This document shows positions 8,109 to 15,565 of a stretch of 17,156 bases of DNA, in pieces (within the stretch, counting starts at the first letter, position 1; the number at the start of each line of letters is the position of its first letter). The notes beneath the pieces are model-generated. The model saw nothing but the letters and a program-made list of their open reading frames with translations. It made no database searches and was not told the DNA's origin. Source of the stretch: Candidatus Gastranaerophilales bacterium (GTDB taxonomy: Bacteria; Cyanobacteriota; Vampirovibrionia; Gastranaerophilales; Gastranaerophilaceae); NCBI GenBank assembly GCA_021205645.1, contig JAJPXE010000161.1:6832-23987 (forward strand), in the 5' to 3' direction. The translations under genes were made by a program, and so were the position numbers.

Positions 8109-9890
8109 TTATTTTCTTTCTTTAGCTGTTTGTCTGAATGCCGTGAATGTTGAAGTTGAATCTATATTTGCGTTGTAGTATGAGAATTTATCATTTTGTT
8201 TATGCCCTGATTTATTTTCTGTTAAATTGTCTGCAATATCAGAGTTTTGTTGTGCTAATAAATCTTTTTTATGATTTTTATGTGTTTTTAATCTTGTATA
8301 AATCGGTACAAGCAGACCGAGTATTAGCAGAGATGAGCCGAGATTGACAGCCTGACATTTAGCACGGAGATGTTTCATATCAGCTAAACTTCTTACGCCG
8401 TCTGCGGCAAGCTCATCTGTTGATTTAAGATGAGTGTTAACAATCCAGTTTCCGGCTTTTTGCAAGAAATTAGCATCTTTTTTCGGCTGTTTAACTCTGT
8501 TAAGCAGCTTAACACCTTTAGTATTCTCAAGATATGAAGCATAACCTTTTGCTGCATAATCACCTAAGAAATACATACTGGAGAAAGTAACAATATCTCT
8601 GGTAGTAGATTCTGCAAGTTCGTTTTTATCATCAGCAGCAGCCATACGCGAGCTGAATGTAACGGTTGAAATAGCACGTGCCTGATCCATTGTAGGAAAC
8701 TGACCCTTGAATTGTACAATATTTTTCAGCATTGCAGGAGTCGGAAGTTTCATCATTGATAAGAGAGATACACCAACCATTGAACCTATAGAGATGAATT
8801 TTTGTTTTAGCAATGCTGACTTCTCAGCTTTTTCCTGTCCGGGTGTTTTGGTCTGTTTTTCTCTATTTTTAGTGTAATCATTATATATCGGAGCACCTTT
8901 TACTCCTGACATCTTAGTTGTAATCCATCTGTTAATATATTGCATGGATGCAGCCACCGGAATGATTACTGCCATAGCAATACCGCTTTTTGTTTTAACA
9001 AGTTTCTTTGCTTTTTTAGCAAATGCTCCGACCTGTTCGGTGTTTTCAACACCGTCTTTTATAAAACCTCTCATAAGGTTTGTCGAATTCTTCATAGCAG
9101 ATTTTAAATCCGTTACAACTGTATTCTTACCGGAGCCGAATTTAACATTTTCAGTGATATGTGTTTTAGATGCAGTTTGTTCAAATGCTTCATCAACTAA
9201 TGATTTTTTGTTTTCAACACCTTCAAATACATTTTTTACTTTTGCTGTAAAATCAGACATTTTTTCTTTAAATGTCAGTTTTTTAGGATTCTCAAAAGTT
9301 GCACCGGTCAATTTTTCAGCCATGTCGGAAATGTTTAAGCCCTCAATATCTTTGTATGCCTTAGTAACATCCCCGTCTGCGCCTGAAGCACCTGAGAGCA
9401 TGTTATAATGCGCTGCATAAACCCTTGCTTTTTTAGCATCGTTAAATTTTGTCATACCTTCCTGATAAGCGGAAGTTTCGGAAGCCTTGTTGTAATATTC
9501 CGATACGGTATTTATAGTATCATTGCCTGCCCAGCAGTTTGAAAGGTCTGATTTACTGCCCATTATAGCCTTGTTGGTGAGTTTTGCCGCACCCAGTGCA
9601 ATAAAGCCCGGAAGCAGGCAGTTTACTATCAAACCTGATGATTCTCTTCTGAATGCCTCAAATCCTGCAAATATATTTGTGAACGATTCCCAGATTGTTC
9701 TCGGAATAATTGCAGTTGCTAAATCTATAACAGCAACATTAAGCATCGGATTCTTTTCACAATGCTGAATTCCCTTTACTGCAGCATCAACAAAACCGCC
9801 GTTAAAACTCGGAGTGTATTCTCTGTTCCGGTTTCTGTTACGGTTGTTGATTTGAATATCTTTTACGTTGTTGTTAATTTGACTTATCAT
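8109..9890 (-). CDS. Unknown multi-segment membrane protein with terminal FxG motif (paralogue A)
   Basis: This 593-residue protein matches no family I can name. The N-terminus is Asn/Arg-rich, with an alternating N-R run (16-23), and leads to TPSFNGGF (26-33), followed by KNPMLNVAVIDLATA (46-60), which aligns with TNPVWGATAVDVLSM in the neighbouring paralogue. Hydrophobic segments lie near 86-104, 303-319, 364-380 and 514-533. A long charged region (about 105-300) contains no recognisable domain. The signature SRM-x4-DKNELAES-x-TRDI (414-432) is shared with the downstream gene. The first ATG follows a 5' leader with a candidate promoter at about 9933-9961 but no clear Shine-Dalgarno. It is the first gene of a two-gene operon. 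Confidence 0.85.
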   Translation of the reverse strand: MISQINNNVKDIQINNRNRNRNREYTPSFNGGFVDAAVKGIQHCEKNPMLNVAVIDLATAIIPRTIWESFTNIFAGFEAFRRESSGLIVNCLLPGFIALGAAKLTNKAIMGSKSDLSNCWAGNDTINTVSEYYNKASETSAYQEGMTKFNDAKKARVYAAHYNMLSGASGADGDVTKAYKDIEGLNISDMAEKLTGATFENPKKLTFKEKMSDFTAKVKNVFEGVENKKSLVDEAFEQTASKTHITENVKFGSGKNTVVTDLKSAMKNSTNLMRGFIKDGVENTEQVGAFAKKAKKLVKTKSGIAMAVIIPVAASMQYINRWITTKMSGVKGAPIYNDYTKNREKQTKTPGQEKAEKSALLKQKFISIGSMVGVSLLSMMKLPTPAMLKNIVQFKGQFPTMDQARAISTVTFSSRMAAADDKNELAESTTRDIVTFSSMYFLGDYAAKGYASYLENTKGVKLLNRVKQPKKDANFLQKAGNWIVNTHLKSTDELAADGVRSLADMKHLRAKCQAVNLGSSLLILGLLVPIYTRLKTHKNHKKDLLAQQNSDIADNLTENKSGHKQNDKFSYYNANIDSTSTFTAFRQTAKERK

Positions 9891-9932
9891 CTAATACACA
9901 TACTACACATATTACTAAGATCTACATGAGAG

Positions 9933-9961
9933 ATTATATCAACCTTCTTATATAATTAAAA
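9933..9961 (-). promoter_or_regulatory. Candidate promoter of the membrane-protein pair
   Basis: On the minus strand a perfect TATAAT (9938 down to 9933) is preceded, 17 nt away, by a weak -35 box TTTTAA (9961-9956). Initiation near 9926 would give a leader of about 36 nt before the ATG at 9890. The -10 matches fully and the -35 poorly, and AT-rich DNA yields such matches by chance, so support is moderate. Confidence 0.4.
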
Positions 9962-10016
9962 GCCTGAAGAAAAAAAAATTGCCCTAATTTTCGTAAATGT
10001 AAAGGTAATATTAAGA

Positions 10017-10052
10017 CGGTTTTTGATTGTTTTTCAAACAATCGCCTTTTTT
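10017..10052 (+). terminator. Rho-independent terminator-like hairpin, plus strand
   Basis: GATTGTTT (10025-10032) and AAACAATC (10036-10043) form an 8-bp stem with a TTC loop, followed by GCC and a run of six T (10047-10052), then more T-rich sequence. The T-run is on the plus strand, yet both flanking genes are on the minus strand. It is therefore not placed to end either of them. It could terminate an unannotated plus-strand or antisense transcript. Confidence 0.45.
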
Positions 10053-10241
10053 ATTTTTGTTTTTTGAATAAACGAATAATTTAGGTTTAGCAGGTTAAGA
10101 AGAATTCAAAAATTAGGTAATTTTAAAAGCATGATTAATTGTAAAATTTTGTAACAATTTCATCCCTTTTGGGTTTACGAAAAGAGTTTGCAGAAAAATT
10201 ACCCTTACCACACACCAATTTTAGATTTTTCCCGCACTCTT

Positions 10242-11894
10242 TTATTGAAACAATTTGACTTCCACCATGCCGCGAACCGAATTTATGCAATATATCTTAT
10301 CTGCATTAACTAAATCAGTTTTGTAAAGAGTTTTTTCCGTTAGTTGCTTCAATATTATTTGCCTGTATATTCCGTTCAGCAAACCTGATTTAACAGGAGG
10401 CGTGTATAATCTGCCATCTTTTTTTATAACAATATTCGAACGGGTACCCTCAGTTATCTCTCCGTTTTCGTTTGTGTATATCTCATCAAATACCTCACCA
10501 CGCTTTATAGCATCCATTGAAACCTTATACCATTCCCTGCAATCGGTTTTGTGATATAATAGCGGATTTGTCGTATCTGAAACTCTGCCGGCAAATCTTA
10601 TTTTGTTTGTTTCTATGATGTCTAAATCTCTATATGAAACCTCAAATTTACCTGATTTTTGTAATACTATTCTTAAAATTCCGTCTTTTTGCGGCTTTAT
10701 ATTGTATAAACCGCAGTTAAACTTAAACCCGAGCTTAAAAGCACTATTTTTTAACCTCTCAATGTGTTCTTTGAAAAATAGAATACTGCCGTTTTCAACT
10801 TTCATTGTTTCAATCAGATTAAAGTTATCAATCGCAAACAGGAATTTTTGTTTAATTTTTGTTTCTTCCCATTCATCAATCGGATTTGAATCCCAAACAA
10901 TTGCCCCGCCGCTGTTTACAGTGTATTGTTCCTCTGTCTTTGTTTTTTGGAGTATTCTTATCGGAACGCTGAAAATAATTTCATCAGGCGAGATTAAACC
11001 AACCGCACCGCAATATATTCCTCTCTCATAAGGTTCAAGTTCATCTATTACAGTCATTGTAGAAATTTTTGGGGCACCTGTTACAGAACCGCACGGAAAC
11101 AAACTCTCAAATATATCATATAATGTGATGTTTTCTCTTAATTCTCCGCTAATTGCAGACGTCATCTGATGAACCGTTTTGTGGGTTTCAATCTCAAAAA
11201 GCCGCTCAACTCTTACTGTTCCCGTCTTTGATATTTTACACAAATCATTCCTTAAAAGATCTACTATCATTGTGTTTTCAGACTTGTTTTTTATATCATT
11301 TTTTAAAAATTCAATGTTTTTTCTGTCCTCTGTTTCCGTCAAACCGCGGCTGATAGTACCTTTCATAGGTTTAGTTATTATTTTATTATTTTTTATTTTA
11401 AAAAAGAGCTCCGGCGAGAATGACAGCAGGGTTTCATATTCGTTTTCCATAAAAGTATTGTATGGCGTTTTTTGATTTTTTAAAATGGTTTCATACAGAC
11501 TTAATCCGCTTTTAACGGTTTTTAACTTCGACGGGTAGGTATAATTTACTTCGTAAGTTGTTCCGTTCTTTATATAATCCTTTATTTTGTTTACGTCTGC
11601 CATGTAGCGATCTTTTGAAATCTGCGGAATAATATCCGGATAAAAAATATTATCGTTTAATTTAGGTTTATATCTACTATATTTTTTAAATATTTCAAAA
11701 TACAACAGTGGAATTGATGATGAATAATTTTTTCCTGAAAATATGTTTTTTGCCTCGTATCTGATATAGCCTAACAGATAATATTTATCTTTATAATCAT
11801 CCAATTTCCGAAATGCTTGGCTAAAGGATTTATTATCAAAAGCGGATATTATTTCAACCGGATTTTCAAAGCTTTTATCATCATATATTTGCAT
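10242..11894 (-). CDS. pabB: PabB-PabC fusion: aminodeoxychorismate synthase component I / aminodeoxychorismate lyase
   Basis: This 550-residue fusion should convert chorismate to p-aminobenzoate for folate synthesis. The N-terminal chorismate-binding half (about 90-355) has PMKGT (176-180), where Lys178 fits the PabB lysine rather than the alanine usual in anthranilate synthase. It also has DLLRNDL (212-218), FPCGSVTGAPK (266-276) and VNSGGAIVWDS (326-336). The C-terminal half (about 360-550) is a class IV PLP enzyme: HKT (448-450) carries the presumed Schiff-base lysine Lys449, followed by DEIYTNENGEITEGTRSNI (470-488) and SGLLNGIYRQ (503-512). The amidotransferase partner PabA is not in the window. 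The gene starts 3 nt after the GT9 stop, in the same operon. The fusion arrangement is known in many bacteria. Confidence 0.92.
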   Translation of the reverse strand: MQIYDDKSFENPVEIISAFDNKSFSQAFRKLDDYKDKYYLLGYIRYEAKNIFSGKNYSSSIPLLYFEIFKKYSRYKPKLNDNIFYPDIIPQISKDRYMADVNKIKDYIKNGTTYEVNYTYPSKLKTVKSGLSLYETILKNQKTPYNTFMENEYETLLSFSPELFFKIKNNKIITKPMKGTISRGLTETEDRKNIEFLKNDIKNKSENTMIVDLLRNDLCKISKTGTVRVERLFEIETHKTVHQMTSAISGELRENITLYDIFESLFPCGSVTGAPKISTMTVIDELEPYERGIYCGAVGLISPDEIIFSVPIRILQKTKTEEQYTVNSGGAIVWDSNPIDEWEETKIKQKFLFAIDNFNLIETMKVENGSILFFKEHIERLKNSAFKLGFKFNCGLYNIKPQKDGILRIVLQKSGKFEVSYRDLDIIETNKIRFAGRVSDTTNPLLYHKTDCREWYKVSMDAIKRGEVFDEIYTNENGEITEGTRSNIVIKKDGRLYTPPVKSGLLNGIYRQIILKQLTEKTLYKTDLVNADKIYCINSVRGMVEVKLFQ

Positions 11895-11897
11895 AAC

Positions 11898-12884
11898 TTA
11901 CTCGCAAATAATTCTTGCAATTTCACTTAAATCAAAATTCAGACAATGCAGCTCGTCACAGGATTTTTTTCGTCGTTCCCACAGACATGGTTTGAGCGGG
12001 CATTTATCGTGTGCTTTGAGAGGGGTAACATTCTGATTTTCGGGCACGAGCTTTAAATCATCTGTCGGTCCGAAAATAGGGTATGTTTTGACATCCAGAG
12101 CAACGGCAATATGGAGAGGAGCAGAATCGGAACATACAAACTTTTCAGCAGACGATATCAACTTTGCCAGCTCCGTCAGATTTTTTGTTAAACCGTAACG
12201 GTTCTCATAGTTTTGTGATTGAGTGTATTTTTTAATCTCGTTTATGCATTCTTCATCATCTTTACCGCCAGCAAGTATGACGTGTTTTCCGTATGCGGAT
12301 AATCTGTCAATCAAACCTGCCCATTGTTTAGAAGTGATTGTTTTAATACAGCCTTTTTGTCTGCTCATAAGACTGACTCCGGGATGAATGAGAACCGAAT
12401 TAGGGATCTTAGGCTGTTTTTCTATGGTTATTTGAGGCAAATCTGTTTTATAAGATGTTACGGATGACACTAAATCGTGGTACATCGCAGCTGCATATTG
12501 ATTTTTATTCAAATCAACCGCTTTAGTAAGCATAAGTTTGCTTAATTTCCCCGTATTATATCCGTATCTTTTCGGGATGAATGTCATAGCTTCAATTATT
12601 GATATCAACGGATTTGCACCGGATGATATAATCATTTGATAATCGCCGAAGATAGCCTTTGTAATCAGTTTGAATATCTCGCTGAATTTATTTTTGCTCT
12701 TGATATCAACAGTTATAACATCATCAATTACATCGGTAAGCTGTTGTATTGATTTACTTCTGCTCTCAAGTGCCAGAGTAATTTTAGCATCAGGATACTC
12801 TTTTTTTAGCGAAATAAGTGCCGGCAAGAACAAAATCTCATCACCCAATCCGCCAAAATTCATCGCTAATATTCTTTTAATCAT
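11898..12884 (-). CDS. Glycosyltransferase family 9 (heptosyltransferase-like)
   Basis: This 328-residue GT-B fold enzyme resembles ADP-heptose:LPS heptosyltransferases (WaaC/WaaF/WaaQ group). The N-terminus has the family FGGLGDEILFLPAL motif (10-23). The C-terminal nucleotide-sugar domain has LIHPG (165-169), VILAGGKDDEE (202-212), CSDSAPLHIA (251-260) and IFGPT (270-274). A four-cysteine cluster ends the protein (C295, C300, C309, C314), of a kind seen at the C-terminus of several GT9 members. It probably adds a sugar to lipid A core or another envelope glycan on the cytoplasmic side; donor and acceptor cannot be read. No Shine-Dalgarno precedes the ATG, but a TATAAT ends 7 nt upstream, so a leaderless transcript is possible. 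It may also be read through from the small genes 76 bp upstream. Confidence 0.88.
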   Translation of the reverse strand: MIKRILAMNFGGLGDEILFLPALISLKKEYPDAKITLALESRSKSIQQLTDVIDDVITVDIKSKNKFSEIFKLITKAIFGDYQMIISSGANPLISIIEAMTFIPKRYGYNTGKLSKLMLTKAVDLNKNQYAAAMYHDLVSSVTSYKTDLPQITIEKQPKIPNSVLIHPGVSLMSRQKGCIKTITSKQWAGLIDRLSAYGKHVILAGGKDDEECINEIKKYTQSQNYENRYGLTKNLTELAKLISSAEKFVCSDSAPLHIAVALDVKTYPIFGPTDDLKLVPENQNVTPLKAHDKCPLKPCLWERRKKSCDELHCLNFDLSEIARIICE

Positions 12885-12960
12885 AATTACTATTATAATA
12901 TAAAATCAGATGAAATTGCGAATGTCCAAATAGAACAATATATATTTACTCATTTTATTA

Positions 12961-13272
12961 TCAGCTTGCTGATATACCTCCGTTATAAAACTTCATCAAA
13001 TTACTTAATCTTTCTTTTCGCCCGGATATCCTCTCAAAATCTCTCTTTATATCCTCCAATTCTAACAATAAAACAGCTAAATCCTTGCGTTGTTTTTGGG
13101 TTAAGTTGTGTTCTTCTTCAAACTCGCTCCACCCACCAAAAAGATTTTTCGTTTGCTGTTCTTCAACTGTATCGTTTTCTTCAAATGTGTTTAAACTATC
13201 CGGCATGCCGGCATTCTCAAACTCTGTCCAATCACCCGAAAAGCAGCCGTTTTCAAAATCTTTTCTGTTCAT
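12961..13272 (-). CDS. Small unknown acidic protein with duplicated W-x-E-F-E motif
   Basis: I do not recognise this 103-residue protein. It contains an internal repeat: FSGDWTEFE (11-19) and LFGGWSEFE (44-52), each within an acidic, probably flexible region. It ends with a predicted helical, charged segment (about 57-93) that could form a coiled coil. There is no signal peptide or membrane segment. A GGGAG Shine-Dalgarno 9 nt before the ATG, lying across the end of the upstream gene, supports translation. It starts 4 nt after the stop of the 64-residue gene, so the two are probably co-translated and may act together. A palindrome TATCAG-CAAG-CTGATA spans its stop codon but has no T-run. Confidence 0.72.
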   Translation of the reverse strand: MNRKDFENGCFSGDWTEFENAGMPDSLNTFEENDTVEEQQTKNLFGGWSEFEEEHNLTQKQRKDLAVLLLELEDIKRDFERISGRKERLSNLMKFYNGGISAS

Positions 13273-13276
13273 ATTG

Positions 13277-13471
13277 CTATGCTCCCTGACATAATGAATG
13301 AAGATAATCTACCATATCGTAATTACCATATTTAAATGTATACGGCTGTTTTGCATACTCGCCTATCTCACGCTTTATCTCCTGAAACTCCTGTGAATTA
13401 AAATTAAACCCCGTCATCTCCGAATACTCTATCATCATCTCATCTACATCCACGTTAAAATATTTGTCCAT
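13277..13471 (-). CDS. Small unknown protein, 64 residues
   Basis: This is a short acidic protein with many aromatic residues (MDKYFNVDVDEMMIEYSEMT at the N-terminus, YTFKYGNYDMVDYLHSL near the C-terminus), with no family I can name. It has no signal peptide or hydrophobic segment. The start is well supported: AGAGG lies 8 nt upstream of the ATG at 13471. It is the first gene of a unit with the 103-residue protein (4-nt gap) and possibly with the glycosyltransferase and pabBC further on. It is divergent from rpiB across a 139-bp promoter region. A small soluble partner or assembly factor is possible, but nothing in the sequence proves it. Confidence 0.65.
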   Translation of the reverse strand: MDKYFNVDVDEMMIEYSEMTGFNFNSQEFQEIKREIGEYAKQPYTFKYGNYDMVDYLHSLCQGA

Positions 13472-13566
13472 ACCTTATACCTCTAATCAATCTAAAAAAT
13501 ACTTACATATATTTTTACGGCTCGTTTATTACAAATCTTTAGTAAAACTTGAAAAATGTTAAGTTT

Positions 13567-13596
13567 TTGTTACAATAATAATGTAACTTATATAAT
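13567..13596 (+). promoter_or_regulatory. rpiB promoter with overlapping inverted repeat
   Basis: TTGTTA (13567-13572) and TATAAT (13591-13596), 18 nt apart, form a good sigma-70-type promoter. An AAGGA Shine-Dalgarno (13600-13604) lies 6 nt before the rpiB ATG. Initiation would be close to the Shine-Dalgarno, giving a very short leader. The inverted repeat GTTAC (13569-13573) / GTAAC (13583-13587) sits between the two boxes, where a repressor could bind, although 5-bp arms in AT-rich DNA are weak evidence. Confidence 0.55.
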
Positions 13597-13610
13597 TTAA
13601 AGGATGTCTG

Positions 13611-14060
13611 ATGAAAGTAATTATAGGTTCTGACCATGGCGGATATAATTTAAAATCCGCACTTAAGCTGTTTTTAGAGGATTTAGGCTATAATGTCGAC
13701 GATATCGGAACATATTCACCGGAATCATGTGATTATCCCCCGATAGCCGTCAAACTTGCTAAAAAAGTATTGCAATCGGACGATAAAGGCATTCTCATCT
13801 GCGGTACGGGAATAGGAATGTCCATTGCAGCTAACAAAATTAAAGGTATCAGAGCTGCTCTTTGCAATGATACATTCTCTGCAAGAATGACAAGAGAACA
13901 TAATAATTCAAATGTTCTTTGTCTGGGAGAAAGAGTTACAGGACATGGGCTTGCTTTTGATATAGCCAAAATATGGCTCGAAACACCATTCTCTCAAGAA
14001 GATAAACATCTGAACAGAATAAATTTGATTACTGATATTGAAAACGAAAGGTTAGAATGA
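13611..14060 (+). CDS. rpiB: Ribose-5-phosphate isomerase B
   Basis: This 149-residue enzyme interconverts ribose 5-phosphate and ribulose 5-phosphate in the pentose phosphate pathway. The RpiB/LacAB family hallmarks are present: SDHGG (7-11), CDYP (40-43), the phosphate-binding and catalytic ICGTGIGMSIAANK (63-76) with the proton-transfer cysteine Cys64, and TREHNNSNVLCLG (94-106) with His97. The length is normal. The start is fixed by AAGGA 6 nt upstream. It is the first of four closely packed plus-strand genes; its stop overlaps the rsfS start in an ATGA. Confidence 0.96.
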   Translation: MKVIIGSDHGGYNLKSALKLFLEDLGYNVDDIGTYSPESCDYPPIAVKLAKKVLQSDDKGILICGTGIGMSIAANKIKGIRAALCNDTFSARMTREHNNSNVLCLGERVTGHGLAFDIAKIWLETPFSQEDKHLNRINLITDIENERLE

Positions 14061-14449
14061 AAGAAATCAGCTCATATACACTGGCATGTACTATTGCCAG
14101 AGTTTTAGACGAAAAATCAGGCAAAGATATTACTATATTGAACATAAGTAATGTTTCATCATTTGCGGATTATTTTGTAATCTGTTCCGCTGATGCAAGT
14201 ACACAGGTTAAGGCACTTACGGAATCCGTGAAATTAAGGCTTAAAGAACTGTTCTCAAGACAACCGGGAAGAATTGAAAACGACCGGCGAAACAGATGGA
14301 ACCTTCTTGACTACAGCGATGTTGTTGTCCACATCTTGCACAGGGAAGAACGTGAAGCGTACGCAATCGAAAAATTTTGGAACCATGCTTTCAGTATTTC
14401 ATCCGATGAGTGGATGAAAGAATCTGAAGATTATTCAGAATATAAATAG
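14057..14449 (+). CDS. rsfS: Ribosome silencing factor RsfS
   Basis: This 130-residue protein of the RsfS/Iojap/DUF143 family binds ribosomal protein L14 (uL14) and blocks subunit joining, lowering translation when nutrients are scarce. Family features visible are LNISNVSSFADYFVICSA (28-45), a helix with VKALTESVKLRLKE (51-64), the WNLLDYSDVVVHIL block (81-94) and REAYAIEKFW (99-108). The C-terminal extension (109-130) is acidic. It overlaps rpiB by 4 nt (ATGA) and has AAAGG 5 nt upstream, so translation is probably coupled. The stop is followed by 39 nt before the TPR gene. Confidence 0.94.
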   Translation: MKEISSYTLACTIARVLDEKSGKDITILNISNVSSFADYFVICSADASTQVKALTESVKLRLKELFSRQPGRIENDRRNRWNLLDYSDVVVHILHREEREAYAIEKFWNHAFSISSDEWMKESEDYSEYK

Positions 14450-14488
14450 GTACTTTACGAAAATAGGATAATACGGTAAAATTTAACT

Positions 14489-15565
14489 ATGGAAACACAG
14501 GAAGATATTAAAAAGTCTATTCAAAAAGTAGTTCTTGCAATGGCACGGGAACCCAAAAACACCGAACATTACCATGAACTCGCTAAGTATTACGCTATGC
14601 AGCAAGATTACGATAAGGTTATTTCTGTTTATGAAACACTTCTGTCTATTGATTCTCAGGATGAACAGGCTATTTTGAATATCGGAAGTATCTATTATTT
14701 TCAAAAAGAATACAGAAAAGCTCTTAAATATTTTGAAAGAGCTATGGTTGTTAATCCGAGCAACTATCTTGTATATTACAATCTGGCTAATACTTATGCA
14801 GAAATGAAGAATTTTTCAAAGGCATTGCGCTGGTACAACAGAACACTCGATTTTGTTTCAACCGAACCCGAGATTTATAACTCCATTGCACTTTTGTATC
14901 ACGATTTTGAAGATTATGTTGAGGCTAAGGCGTATTATGAAAAAGCACTGTCGCTTGACCCGCAGAACTTAACCGCACTGGTAGATTTAGGCAATGTTTG
15001 TTTTAAACTGTTTGATTATGACGGTGCATTTCAATATTACAGCCAGGTATTCAGTTTAGAGCCGAATAATCAGACTGTTGCACTCTGTCTTGCAAATACG
15101 CTCTCACTTAAAAAAGATGAGTCAAGAGCTAATCAGTATTTTGAAAAAGCACTCACACTCACAGGCGACAGCCTATACAGAGCGTATATATGCTATGCAA
15201 TTTCAAAATCTGATTTCGGACACTATGATGAAGCTATTGAATTGTATAAAAAAGCTGTTGAAATAGATCCTAAACAGTCTAAAGCTCATATTCTGCTCGG
15301 CAATATGTATTCTAATCAGCGGAAATTTGAAGAAGCCGAAAATTCATACAAAGAAGCTTTAAAAATAACCCAGCTCGACCCTGATTTATACATTCTTGTC
15401 GCAAATACTTATTATATGAATAATGAGATAGAACGTTCCATTTATTCTTATAAGGCTGCCGTCGGACTCAGCCCCGAAAACGACGAGTTTAAACTGGTTT
15501 ATATTCAGGTTATTGAAGATTTTATAGAAGAAAGCAGAAAGGATGAGATAGTTGCGGAATTTTAG
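14489..15565 (+). CDS. Tetratricopeptide repeat (TPR) protein
   Basis: This 358-residue protein consists almost entirely of tandem TPR units, about nine 34-residue repeats from around residue 20 to 340. Typical units read AILNIGSIYYFQKEYRKALK (from residue 55) and AKAYYEKALSLDPQN. TPR solenoids bind other proteins; no enzymatic domain, signal peptide or membrane helix is visible, so it is probably a cytoplasmic scaffold. No good Shine-Dalgarno precedes the ATG, but a possible promoter (TTTACG 14454-14459, TAAAAT 14477-14482, 17-nt spacer) ends 6 nt before it, so leaderless initiation is possible. The gene overlaps the Tic20-like gene by 14 nt, suggesting that the two are made together and may interact. 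Confidence 0.9.
   Translation: METQEDIKKSIQKVVLAMAREPKNTEHYHELAKYYAMQQDYDKVISVYETLLSIDSQDEQAILNIGSIYYFQKEYRKALKYFERAMVVNPSNYLVYYNLANTYAEMKNFSKALRWYNRTLDFVSTEPEIYNSIALLYHDFEDYVEAKAYYEKALSLDPQNLTALVDLGNVCFKLFDYDGAFQYYSQVFSLEPNNQTVALCLANTLSLKKDESRANQYFEKALTLTGDSLYRAYICYAISKSDFGHYDEAIELYKKAVEIDPKQSKAHILLGNMYSNQRKFEEAENSYKEALKITQLDPDLYILVANTYYMNNEIERSIYSYKAAVGLSPENDEFKLVYIQVIEDFIEESRKDEIVAEF

Larger units (their letters stand above)
9891..10241. other. 351-bp AT-rich intergenic region; no gene
   Basis: The region lies between the end of the pabBC fusion gene and the start of membrane protein A, both on the minus strand. It holds the candidate promoter for membrane protein A near its left edge and a plus-strand terminator-like hairpin at 10025-10052. 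The rest (10060-10241) is AT-rich with short symmetries such as AAAATT-AGGT-AATTTT but no open frame with a ribosome-binding site. I see no convincing minus-strand terminator for the pabBC gene. Confidence 0.65.

Noticed and set aside
8944..9408. 154-codon plus-strand open frame inside membrane protein A
   Set aside because: It is antisense to a well-supported gene and its hydrophobic translation is the mirror of that gene; no ribosome-binding site is seen.
9820..9845. Short N-R codon repeat as a phase-variable tract
   Set aside because: The four Asn-Arg pairs use mixed codons, so the DNA is not a uniform short tandem repeat prone to slippage.
10603..11031. 142-codon plus-strand open frame inside the pabBC fusion
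   Set aside because: Antisense to conserved enzyme motifs; no ribosome-binding site or known-family similarity.
10242..11894. Anthranilate synthase (TrpE) instead of PabB
   Set aside because: The lysine in PMKGT and the fused PabC-type lyase domain indicate aminodeoxychorismate synthesis.
12959..12974. Palindrome TATCAGCTTGCTGATA as a terminator for the small-protein genes
   Set aside because: The stem includes the stop codon and no T-run follows on the minus strand, so intrinsic termination is unlikely.
13472..13610. tRNA or riboswitch in the divergent intergenic region
   Set aside because: No cloverleaf or recognisable aptamer core is present; the region is explained by promoters and ribosome-binding sites.
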